This document shows, piece after piece, positions 9,687 to 20,388 of a DNA stretch of 64,000 nt; position 1 is the stretch's first letter, and the number at the start of each line of letters is the position of its first letter. The notes beneath the pieces are model-generated. The model was not told the DNA's origin and did not search any database. It was given only the letters and a program-made list of their open reading frames with translations. The DNA is from Avena insularis (lineage: Eukaryota; Streptophyta; Magnoliopsida; Poales; Poaceae). The stretch spans positions 299,174,954 to 299,238,953 of the forward strand of contig CM042697.1 of NCBI GenBank assembly GCA_023614405.1, given 5' to 3'. A program made the translations under genes and the position numbers.

Positions 9687-12600
9687 TCATTTCTTAAGCT
9701 GACTCACATGAAATACATTGTGAACAGCAGACAAAGATTCTGGCAGTTCAATCTCATAAGCGACTTCTCCTTTTCGACTCAAAATCTTGAATGGTCCAAC
9801 ATATCTTGTGGCCAATTTTCCTTTGACTCCAAATCTCTTTACTCCACGAAGTGGTGACACTCTAAGATAAGCTCTATCACCCACTTCATAGATGACTTCT
9901 CTACGCTTAGGATCTGCGTAGCTCTTTTGTCGGGACTGTGCTATCTTCAATCTATCCTTAACTAGCTTGACTTTCTCTTCAGCCTCTTTGATGAGTTCTG
10001 GTCCGAACAAACTTCTTTCTCCCACACCATTCCATAGCAATGGGGTGGTACACTTTCTCCCATAGAGAAACTCAAATGGTGCCATCTCAATATTGGCTTG
10101 ATAGCTGTTATTGTAAGAGAATTCCGCGTATGGCAGACTTTCATCCCAACTGGATCCATAGTCTAGAGCACATGCTCTCAACATATCTTCAAGAATCTGA
10201 TTGGTCCTTTCTGTTTGTCCATCAGTTTGAGGATGAAAATCAGTGCTGAATTCCAACCTCGTTCCCAATGACTCATGTAGCTGCCTCCAAAAATGATAAG
10301 TGAATTGAGTTCCCCTATCATACACAATACTCTTGGGTACTCCATGTAGACATACAATTCTACTCATATAGATCTTGGCTAACTTAGCACTTGTGTAAGT
10401 TGTCTTCATGGGTATGAAATGAGCCACTTTAGTTAGGCGATCCACTACTACCCAAATAGAATCATATCCTGACCTGGTCCTTGGAAATCCGGTAATGAAA
10501 TCCATACCAATCTTGTCCCACTTCCAATCAGGAATAGGTTGTGGTTGTAACAATCCTGCTGGTTTCTGATGTTTCGCTTTCACTCTACTACATACATCAC
10601 ACAAAGCAATATGTTCGGCGATATCCTTCTTGAGATTATTCCACCAAAATCTTTCCTTCATATCCATGTACATTTTGGTGTTACCCGGATGAATAGAATA
10701 TGGTGAGTTATGTGCTTCTTGCAATATCAGTTTCCGAAGCTCCGGATCTTGTGGAACACAGATACGTTTTCCATGCCATAAAGTACCTTGTTCGTCTTCA
10801 TGGAATCCTTTGGCTTTCCCCTTGCCAATATTTTCCTTAATCTCTTCAATTTCCTTATCTGTCTTTTGGGCTTCTTTGACCTTGTCCAACAAAGTGGGTT
10901 GAACATCCAAAGACATGAGATGTCCCTCAGGCACAATCTCCAATCTGAGATCCCGGAATTGGGCACACAGATCATCTGGCAATTCTCCCTTAGTAAGGCC
11001 ATTCACAAAAACTTTACGGCTTAGAGCATCCGCTACAACATTTGCTTTACCGGGATGGTATTGCAAACTCAAGTCATAGTCCTTGATGAGTTCTAGCCAT
11101 ATTCTTTGTCTCATGTTAATTTCTTTATGGGTGAAGATATACTTCAAAATCTTGTGATCTGTGAACACTTCACAACGTTGTCCCAAAAGATAATGTCTCC
11201 ATGTTTTGAGTGCGTGGACAACAGAGGCTAACTCTAAATCATGAGTAGGGTAATTTACTTCATGAGTTTTAAGTTGTCTCGAGGAATAAGCCACAACTTT
11301 CCCTTCTTGCATAAGTACTACAACTAATCCATGATGAGATGCATCACAATACACTTGGAAATCTCTCTCCAAATCTGGCAAACATAAGACTGGTGTTGTC
11401 ACTAGCCTCTTCTTCAATTCTTGAAAGCTGAGTTCACAACCTTCAGACCAAGCAAATTTCTTGTCTTTCTTTAGCAATTCTATCATAGGCTTAGCTACCT
11501 TGGAGAAATTCTCAATGAACCTTCTGTAGTAACCTGCTAAGCCAAGGAAACTACGAACCTCTTTTACTGACTTGGGAGATTCCCATTTAGTTACAGCTGA
11601 AACTTTAGCAGGATCAACTGCTACACCATCCCCTGACACAACGTGTCCAAGAAAACCAACTTCATTTAACCAAAATTCACACTTGCTGAATTTGGCATAC
11701 AGCTTATGCTCTCTAAGCTTCTCAAGTGTCAAATGTAAATGTCCTTCATGCTCTTCTTTGCTCTTGGAGTAGATCAAAATGTCATCGATGAAAACGACAA
11801 CAAACTTATCAAGAAATTCCATGAACACCTTGTTCATCATATTCATGAAATAAGCTGGTGCATTGGTCAAACCAAATGGCATCACGGTGTACTCATACAA
11901 TCCATACCTAGTGGTGAAAGCTGTCTTAGGTATGTCTTGTTCCCTTATCTTGAGCTGGAAATAACCTGACCAGAGATCAATCTTTGAGAACACACAAGCT
12001 CCTTCTAACTGATCAAACAAGTCATTGATTCTAGGCAAAGGGTATTTATTCTTGATGGTCACCTCATTGAGTGAACGGTAATGTATGCATAACCTTTGAC
12101 TTCTATCTTTGTTTTCCACAAACAAAACTGGTGCTCCCCAAGATGAAGAACTTGGTTGAATAAAACCTTTCTGCAACTGTTCCCCAAGTTGTTTCTTGAG
12201 TTCCTTCAACTCATCAACTGACATCTTGTACGGTCTTTTTGCTATTGGTCCAGATCCTGGTAGCAAGTCAATAAGAAACTCCACATCTCTATCTGGTGGC
12301 ATTCCTGGCAATTCTTCTGGAAACACATCCGTATATTCACTCACAATTGGCACACTGTCCCCCTTAAGAGAATTTAGCTTACTCCTTTTTGCCTCAAAGT
12401 TGGTCTTAAATCTGATCCTCTTATTTTCTAGAGTTGTGAGTGAGACAGTATGATTGGCACAATCTATCACTCCCTTGTGCTTAGTCATCCAGTCCATTCC
12501 CAAAATAACATCCAATCCTTGGGAGTTTAGGATTATCAAGTTAACGGGAAACTTATACTTCCCAAACTCTATGACTAGATCATGACATCCTGAATTCACT

Positions 12601-13274
12601 ATCATTTCTCTGCCAGGAGAACTTACTTTTATAGGACACCCAATAGTTTCTACCGGTAGTTCATTTCTTTCAACAAATGCTCTTGATATGAATGAATGAG
12701 ATGCACCAATATCAAAGAGAACAAATGCTGGAACAGAATTGAGTTTGAACTTACCCGCAACAGCATCAGGTTCCTCATAAATTTCCTCCACATTGATGTG
12801 GTTCACTTGTCCCTTTTTAAAAGGGTTGGGCTTGTTGGGTCCTTCAACTTTCTTTTCTGGGAATTCATTTGCATAATGCCCCATCTTCTTGCACTTGAAA
12901 CATTCAACCTGACTAAGATCCTTCTTGATAGGCTGGCTTCCACTGCCACTTCCACTTCCATTGTGGTGGCTGTTATATCCACCCTTGTGATTCTTGTACT
13001 TATCATTGTCATGACTACGGTGGTGCTTGTTGTCATGATAACGGTTGTGGTTGTGGTGCTTGTTGAACTTCCCATGCTTGTGGGATCTAGAACTCCCACT
13101 GTCATCAAAATGGGAACGCTTGTGAGACGATCCCGAGCTGTGCTTGTCAGAGTGCTTTCTCTTCCTGCTTTCAACTTGTTTCATCTTGCTCTCCAAAATA
13201 GCAGCTTTGTCACAAAGAGACTGATATGTGGGAACATAGGCCACAGCTAACTGCAGGTTCAATTCATCATTCAA
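9687..13274 (-). pseudogene. gag-pol: Gag end plus pol polyprotein of element D (protease, RT, RNase H, integrase)
   Basis: An open frame of 1195 residues. A His/Ser/Lys-rich stretch (about 40-106) is followed by one zinc knuckle at 125-138 ([14 protein letters not shown]) whose last Cys is Phe. The protease site at 188-190 reads D-I-G where DSG or DTG is expected. RT has FIDD at 496-498 after the [12 protein letters not shown] motif. RNase H has YCDAS (D644), E681, D706 and D749. Integrase has the HHCC finger (H855, H862, C892, C895) and D925, D986, E1022 with the correct 35-residue spacing. It ends at VSQLKK by a premature TGA. The first Met is not the true start: in relatives this frame continues upstream into gag through what is here a TAA at 13288-13290. 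The RT and integrase core looks intact; the protease and knuckle do not. Confidence 0.93.
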
Positions 13275-13882
13275 CCCTTCAAGGAACTTTTACTTCCTCT
13301 TAGCATCAGTGTCAACTTCATCCGGTGCATATCGCGCCAGATTGTTGAATTCCTCAATATATTCAGCCACGCTGCGGTGGCGCTGCTTCAAGTTATGGAA
13401 CTCTTTCTTCTTCAAACTCATCACTCTGGATGAGATGTGAGCAGTACGGAAACCATCTTCAAAGATAGCCCATGTCACATCCGCAATGGGAGTGGTGATC
13501 TGGAAGTTATCCCACCAAGTGGCTGTTGGTCCTTCCAACAAGTGTGCTGCAAATCTGACCTTCTCTTCATCAGTACAGCCAACAGTTACCAATCCTTGTT
13601 CACAGAGCGTAGCCAATCATTGGCCACCATAGGATCAGTAGTTCCTGAGAACTTTGCTGGCCTTAGCCTTAAGAACCTGGTAAGCATGTCAAAACCCGGT
13701 GGGTTGTTCTTATTGATGTTGTTGTTGTTGTTGTTATTATTATTGTTGTTGTTGTTGTTGTTCTGATTCTAGATGAACGTGGTCATCATTTGCATCAACT
13801 GAGTCTGAGCTGTCATCATCTGCTGCATCTCAGGGGTGATGTTGTTGTTGTTGGGGTTGGGATTGGCACGTCGGGGAGGCAT
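13275..13882 (-). pseudogene. gag: gag of element D (amino-terminal part, broken)
   Basis: The start ATG at 13882 opens a MPPRRANPNPNNNNI-type beginning. A poly-Asn stretch follows, encoded by a GTT/AAC repeat. There is an in-frame TAG at 13769-13771, and a one-base frameshift near 13590 where the conserved WLRSV region gives way to the capsid part. The capsid then reads VGCTDEEKVRFAAHLL, TATWWDNF and a YIEEFNNLARYAPDEV motif. A further TAA at 13288-13290 separates it from the pol frame. This is the standard retrotransposon gag family. Confidence 0.88.
13717..13762 (-). repeat. Trinucleotide repeat encoding poly-Asn in gag
   Basis: Plus-strand (GTT)n with a few GTTATT interruptions; on the coding strand it gives AAC/AAT (Asn) codons. 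Length changes here would stay in frame. Confidence 0.85.
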
Positions 13883-14109
13883 CTGTGGTTTTCAATTAGG
13901 ATAAGAATGAGATACCCATAGATGCTAACATGCACAATACATCACATAACAAAATCACAATCATGCATCACAGTAGTAAAGGTTCAACAACACAGACAAC
14001 AAGTTTTTGGAAAAGTAAACACACCAATAGCAAGCCATCCACATGTTGGATGGTCATTGCGAGTCAATAATCAAAGGCATGATAATTAAAGGTAAATGAG
14101 TAGTCATCA
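13883..14109 (-). other. Spacer between extra frame and gag of D
   Basis: AT-rich sequence with stops in all frames. I see nothing else in it. Confidence 0.5.
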
Positions 14110-14918
14110 CTACTCCTCTGCATCAACCTCCTCATCAACAAATGTAAGACCTGCATTCTCCATAGCGGTCTTGTATTCCTCGACATTGGTGGTCAAGGTC
14201 TCTACTTTGGCTTGGAGAGCCCTCTTATGTGAACGAAGCCTCTCAATCACAGTCTTCTGATGCTAGATCTCGAAGTCCTTGTCCTCTAGTTCTGCAATCA
14301 TGTCTCGAATCCTCTTGTTCCTATCTTGGACTCGCTTCTCTTGACTCTTGAACTTTCTATCCTGACTCTCAAACTTAGCCTCCATCTCCTTGACTATCTC
14401 ATCTTGATCTGCGAAGAGCTTGTCCTTCTCACGAAGCTGCACCTGGAGTTCGTCATTGCTAAGCATGACGTTGGTCCTATCAGTGTCTATGTGCCTAAGA
14501 AGAACCTCTAAGTCCTAGAGGTATAGGCGAATCGGCTCTGGCGTCTCTCTCGAAGTATCCTCAAAGTCAATGGCCTCACCGTCATCATCACGTCTACCAA
14601 AGGTGTGGAAGTGAGTACCTCTAACCTCTCGAGAGTGTCTCCCTAGTAAACGTCCAATCAAATCTTGCATGACTACCTCTAGGCCTCTCTCCTTGTCATC
14701 ATGCATGAGCTTGAAGATGACGGCCTCTGTGGCTGGCTCAGTCTGGCGTCCTGGCTGATTAACCTTGAAGCCCCAAAGGTCTTTCCTCTCAAACTTGGTG
14801 AGGGGAAGCATCATGATAGTAGGAAGAGCGAGATTGAGCAGACTAGTGAGCTCAATAATACGAGTGCCAAAACGAGTTCCCTTGAACTCTTCAAATTCTT
14901 GATGGTAACATTAGGCAT
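14110..14918 (-). pseudogene. Extra reading frame of element D, nearer gag (coiled-coil, acidic tail)
   Basis: This is a sense-strand frame between the primer site and gag. A run starting about 14814 includes MLPLTKFERKDLWGFKVN and MQDLIGRLLGRHSREVRGTHF; after an in-frame TAG at 14515-14517 it continues with a charged heptad-like coiled coil (KLFADQDEIVKEMEAKF, then RVQDRNKRIRDMIAELEDK). After another TAG at 14263-14265 it ends DEEVDAEE and a stop at 14110-14112. The frame stays the same across both TAGs for over 200 codons, so this is a decayed gene, not chance. The ATG at 14918 is in another frame, implying a one-base shift near 14890. The MQ..I.RL.G....V(R/K)GT(H/R)F block matches a frame at the same place in C. 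Function unknown. Confidence 0.75.
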
Positions 14919-15120
14919 CTATTTAATAAGATAGAAAAAATTAGAATCAACACAATTTAAGACAAATCACAAGACAAGGCATCACATGCATAACTTTGGA
15001 AATCAAAACACACAAGTCATGGCATACATGGATTCATTACAAACAACCAAGGTTCAACTTATTTTAAACAACATTTGGGAAATAAAATGATAGGTGTGGT
15101 GGTCCAACTAACGAAGTACG

Positions 15121-15587
15121 TTACAATCCCATCTCACTTGCCAAGTTGGCTAACAGGGCATCCCTAGAGGCAATCTGTTTGTCTAGATCACAAGACTCCA
15201 TTGATAAGTCTATGATGTCCTTCCTTAAGCTTTGGTTGGTAGCCTCTAACTCTTGGGTATTGTTTTTTTCTTCCCTAAGATCATTCTGGGTGTTAAGCAT
15301 TCTGCACTTGATTCTATCACCAAGTTCTTTGATGGCCTTCCAAGATGCATCCCTTGTGAATCAAAGAATGTGGTGTCCATCACTGAGTTGGTGACCATGC
15401 AGAATCCTGAGTCCTTGTGGTTGTCTTCCTTGTTTTTATACAAGTGACGTTGGACCCAACAGTACTCAACTCCTTCATCCATCACAGGAAAACCTTTGTA
15501 CACAGCTGCACCATGTATTCCCATGGCAACCATGAGGTCCTTGAGAGCCTTGGGGAATTCTGTCTCACATTCCAAAGTCATAGTCAT
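15121..15587 (-). pseudogene. Extra reading frame of element D, nearer the LTR
   Basis: It starts at ATG 15587 (MTMTLECETEFPKALKDL) and reads about 80 residues. A one-base shift near 15345-15355 follows. The adjacent frame then reads ASWKAIKELGDRIKCRML and a helical stretch (NDLREEKNNTQELEATNQ, RKDIIDLSMESC), ending at TAA 15121-15123. The first part has a Y...G...YCWVQRHLY core and then A.WKAIKEL, a helix-strand-strand-strand-helix pattern that reminds me of a double-stranded RNA-binding fold; this is only a guess. The second part looks like a coiled coil. It has no counterpart in C, whose leader is too short. Function unknown. Confidence 0.65.
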
Positions 15588-15696
15588 GAGAAAGAAGATT
15601 AGAAAAGTTTACGAGAAGAAAATACAAGTGTAGAAGTTGCTGAATTTTTTTTCCTTAGTGGTTTCCAATCCTAGGGTCATAATCCTACATGCAACA

Positions 15697-15712
15697 CAGT
15701 GCTCTGATACCA
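15697..15712 (-). other. Primer binding site of element D (initiator Met tRNA type)
   Basis: On the minus strand this reads TGGTATCAGAGCACTG, two bases after the LTR end (...CTTACA). Confidence 0.88.
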
Positions 15713-15843
15713 TCTGTAAGATCCCTCCTTTGTAAAGGAAAGGATCCCTGTGATTGCAATGCTAGTCCCTGGATCAATGCTAGCATCCACAATTTAAGAT
15801 GAAGTACACAGAAACAAAGGTCATTATTACAAGTCTTTCTAGA

Positions 15844-15848
15844 GACAA
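15844..15848. repeat. Target-site duplication of solo LTR E, left copy
   Basis: The sequence is gacaa; the partner is at 19865-19869. The undisturbed LTR copy has it once. Confidence 0.95.
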
Positions 15849-18800
15849 TGTAAGAGGTCCCAACTTTAGATAAGGTAGAGATCCCTGTGTTTACAATGCT
15901 AGTCCCTGGATCAATAGCTAGCATCCACAGTTAAGATGTAATATCAAGGAACAAAGGTCATAATATAACTTTATAATCAGGAATAACATAATTTTATTAC
16001 ATCTTACAAAGCTCATTTGGCTTTTACATTACATTGCAGCACAAAATCTATGAGAATGGGGTCCTTCTTCTTCAAAGAGCCACAGGCAAACATGTTGGTT
16101 GTAGACTTTGCAATCCTAATCAATCAATCTTCACTAAAAATCAATCAAACCTGCAACATTACAAGTTACAGCCACAAGGGTCAATACATTTGAATTGTAT
16201 TGGCAAGCTTCACTACTATGTAGAATATAAGTGGATCCTATCAATACATGCATATTTGGCTAAGTAGGGTTTTAGGCTCATTTGCAGAAAGCAATAATTT
16301 ATCCTATCTTTTCAAAATGGTTTTGTTCCTTTTGTCAAATCCTTCTGAACTCCTTGGTAAATCCCCAAGTGTTCAAGTCCTTGTCAAAACCTCTTGAGCT
16401 CCTTGGTAAATCCCCAAGTGCTTCAAGTTTTTATCCAAATCTCTTGAGCTCCTTGGTACCCCCAAGTGCTTCAAGCCTTTTGTTGTCACTTAAAAGTTTT
16501 TCTTTTAGAAATTGGAATGTCGAGATTTCCCATAGCTTCAAGCTTTAGTTGCTCAGTGTTGTCCATAATCGGGGACACGGCTAAGTACTTAGATTTTATT
16601 ATCTTCTGCAGAAGTTGTACACTTTACCCACATGACACACTCTCATCTTGTTGCCACCAGTGGCCGCTGGATTGGTACTCACCAAGATGGAGTACTGGCA
16701 GATTGAGAATGTGACGAAGTCTTTCCAGAGGGTCCTCCCATACACCATTGCTAGCTTGTCTTCAGGCACCCATGTAGGGTTTCGAGTTCCCTCATTTTCA
16801 GTACCTGAGGACAATGCATGGGTCTTCCCAATGTAGTTGACTAAGCCAGAGCCATAAGTAGCATGTGGTTGTACACGAAAGCCACAATTGGAGAAACATG
16901 TTCAATCTCTAAGTTCCTGGGTGGTTTTCTTTTGGTGCACAACACAAAGAGATTGCCATAGACATGGTTCCTTTAGTTGCCAACTTCTCCAAAACTCAAA
17001 GTATCCTTGTCCACCCAGGTGGTTCATTGAGTCCTTGTTTTATTATATAAAACATAAGTACTTTTCTCAAGTTCATAAAATCTCAACATGTATCTCTTCT
17101 TAAAATATGTAGCATGGCTAAGCATTTTACAACTACATTGTTTCCACTAAGGAATGTATAAGGTATCCTATTAGGATTTAGCATAGCATAAGTATAAAAA
17201 TTCTCTTCATGCATGTTTCAAAATCCACTAAGTATAATGAAAATAGTAGGACTTTAGATGATGGTGTCACTTGCCTTTTTGGTAGGGAATATTGGTTCAC
17301 TTCTTGATCTTGCTAGTTTCACACTTTTCTAACTTCACTACAATCAATCAAGCAAACACAATATCAACTAGCATTCCAACCAATAACCAATCAAACAAAA
17401 CATCACACATAAAATAATAGAAACTAAGTCATGCATGCAGGCATGCAAAAGGTAGTTTTATTTGCAAAGGTGGTTTCTACTAGGCTCTACACTTTGTAAA
17501 GTTTCAAAGTGGTTATTTTCTAAAGTGTCAAAACCATTTGAAAAAGGGTTTTATCTAAAAACCATTTTTAAACCAAATCATCATTTCATGTGGTTGGAAT
17601 TGTTTTTAGCAAAGCAACAATTTTACATTGTTCTCCAAATAAGTTGTTAGTTCACAAAACTTGGTGTTTAGGGTCAGTAGCTTTGAATCAAAACATTTTC
17701 CATATCAAAACCAATATTTGTATTTGACTAGAAATGGGCTAATTCAAGTTTTTATTACTAAACTTCACAAAATCCATTTTTAAATCCATGGGTTGGTTCC
17801 TACGGTCAGTAATTTCACCACAAATCAATTTGCAAAGATTTCAACCTTAAAATCATTTTGGAATAATTTTTCTAATCTAAACAAGCATACAAATGTTTCT
17901 GCAAAACAAACATTCTAACAGAAACTTTTTACTAAACAAATTGCATGGTTGGCTAGGGCTTGTTCCACTGATTCCATTGATATAAAGTTTGCAAATTTTG
18001 GACGTGTGGATCAAAAGTTACAAGGTTTTCAAATCTGCATCTAAATCTGATTTCAAACTTTGTTTTAAATCACAGACTGGCCACGCGTCGCGTTTCTACT
18101 GGTCGATACCGGTTCGGGTGGATCGACCTCTGTGAGGCGTTGGATCTGAACAGATCGCACGGCTCAAGTCCACTCGTACCCTTTCGCTCAGGTTCTATTA
18201 TCAGCCATAGGATCGAGATCTAACGGTGTGAATCTATTCGACCATACTCGAGCGGCGCTGATGGCGGCTGGCGGCGGCGTGTCTGCCTACGGCGGAGCCG
18301 GCGATGCAGGAAGCAAAGAGGCTAACGAGGATGCTTACCGTGTTCGCAGTAGCATGGGGAAGCTCAACATGTTGTTGGTTCGACGAGGGGCGCACCGGGG
18401 TGAGGTTAATGGCTCGCCGGAGTTGCTCCTGGCGTCGGGTTCGTCTGGTGGTCGTCGAGGTCGACGCTACGGATCACGAGGAGGCAAACAGAGGGCATGG
18501 TTAGACGCGTAAGGTCAAGACGATGACGCGTGCATGATCGAGAGGGCGCGGGGTGGTCGGTTCTTACCAGGGAAGGTCGTCGGAGATAGTAGCAGACGCG
18601 GCGGCGCTCAGTCGAGGTGGTTGCCGACGTTCTGGGGCGCCCGCGGTTGAACGGATGGCACAGCGAGAAGCGTCAGAGGCTGGGGAGTAAGCTCGTGTGG
18701 TTGGGGAGGTGAGGGGCGGTAGTGGTTCGCCGGAATTGACTGGAAAGGTTCGCCGGAGCAGTGGGGTTCAGGCTTGCGATTCGAGCAGCCTAGAGGCAGA

Positions 18801-19864
18801 GAGGGGGAGCTTTCTGAGGGAAATGAGAGAGAAGACGCAGGCGGTTAAATGGGTGCGGTTACTAGAAGGAATCAAGGGAGTATTCATCGCGTATTCAACG
18901 CCGGCGTAAATGGCAGCAACGGCAGGGCGACGTCTGCGCGAGGAAGAAGGGGTGAGCTGGCTGCGTGGGTCCGCTTCGTCAGCGAAGGAGAGAGACAGGG
19001 AGAGGGTCCACTAGTCAGTGTCTGCGCGGGTTAAACTGAGTGCAAAACGTTTTCTTCGGGAGGGAGAGAGTGGGCTGGTTGTTGGGCTTATTGGGCTGGC
19101 CGGCTGGGCTGTGTCCAATTCTATTTTTTTTCTTCCTGATTGTTTTTACTTTTCTATTTCTATTTTCTGTTTTGAATTTCAAACAACAAAACAAACATTC
19201 ATAATATTTCAAATAATCACCACACTTGTGTTGAGTTTTGGTTCTGTTTAACATAAACCAAAGTCCAAAACAAAATAAATTGATAATTTTATTTTAGGGT
19301 CCATTTATAATTAAATAAAATAGACCTTGTTTATTAAATCAAAATAGAATTTGATTTATTTAAAATCTCCATTTGAAATTTAAATATTTTCAAAACCAAT
19401 TCAGTAAGTTTTATTTGAAAATAAAGAATACTTGGAAAACTTGTTTAAAATAAATAAATAAGTTTTGGTGTTTAATCAAAATAGTAAAACCTTTATTTTC
19501 AATAAACTTGAATATTAAATCCTTATCATTTTATTTAAACCTTTACTATTTTTATCAAATAGAAGTATTTTATTTCAAGGCTTGACCAAAGCTTTATTTG
19601 GCTTATAAAATAATCCTTACTATTTTCTACCTTTTATTTGAAAGTCAAATCTTTTTATAAAAGATCCAAAAATAGTATTTCCAAATATTTTTAATTTTAA
19701 TAATTGTTTTATCTTTTCAAATCCTTTAGGATTTGTTTGATCAAATAGGTTTGAAGGTTTCCATTTGGATCAAAAAGTTTCTTCTTACCCTGAAAATCAA
19801 CAAAGTTTTATTTTATTCATTTATTTTTCACATTACAAGATTTGGAAAATCTTGGGATGTGACA
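15849..19864 (-). mobile_element. Element E: 4.0 kb solo LTR
   Basis: This 4016-bp segment begins TGTAAGAGGTCCC and ends GGGATGTGACA on the plus strand, with an exact 5-bp duplication (gacaa). It has no internal region, so it is a solo LTR left by recombination between two LTRs. Reading by layout (motif block left, GC-rich 18060-19120, AT-rich right), its transcription strand is minus, starting TGTCACATCCC. It shares the conserved block at 16616 and a 'ttgatataaa' segment with D, so it belongs to a related but distinct family. The small reading frames in the GC-rich part are not convincing genes. Confidence 0.95.
16616..16641 (-). other. Conserved LTR block (copy in E)
   Basis: Plus-strand core is CTGCAGAAGTTGTACAC followed by TTTACCCACATG, preceded by CTAAGTACTTAGAT as in D. 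Confidence 0.65.
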
Positions 19865-19869
19865 GACAA
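19865..19869. repeat. Target-site duplication of solo LTR E, right copy
   Basis: The sequence is gacaa, directly after the terminal CA of E. Confidence 0.95.
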
Positions 19870-20358
19870 ACATAGTCATTTACAACTCCATGGCCACAGG
19901 CCTAGTACAAGAGTTTAAATATGTAATAAGATAAATAAGTCTTCATGTTCATGTGCCACAGGCAAGCATGTTGAGTGTAGACTCATGACTCCTAATCATC
20001 ATCAGAATAACCTGCAACATCACAAGTTACAGCCACAGTGGGTCAATACATTGGAATAGTATTGGCAAGTGATACCTTAGTAGAATATTGGTGGACTAGA
20101 TACTATATGCATTTTGGCTAAGTGTAGCTTAGGCTTGCTTTGCTCAAAATAGGTTTTACCTATTAGTTGAAAACACTAAGTTTTCTTTGTCAAAAACCTT
20201 TCCCAAGGAACCACCAATAGACATTGGGGTCCTTCACCCTTGTTCAACCACAAGTTTTTACTTACAAATTGGGATGAGGAGATTCTTGATAGCTTCCATG
20301 TCTTGATGCTCAAGTTGTCCAATACCAGGGACATGGCTAAGTACTTAGATTCTTCCAT

Positions 20359-20388
20359 CTGCAGAGGTTGTGCACTTTCCCCACAAGA
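20359..20388 (-). other. Conserved LTR block (copy in D, 5' LTR)
   Basis: Identical to the block at 6860-6889 over its core (CTGCAGAGGTTGTGCAC). Confidence 0.65.

Noticed and set aside
12696..13250. Plus-strand frame of 184 codons opposite D's pol
   Set aside because: It is a shadow of the conserved minus-strand gag-pol code; hydrophobic composition mirrors the His/Ser-rich stretch on the coding strand.
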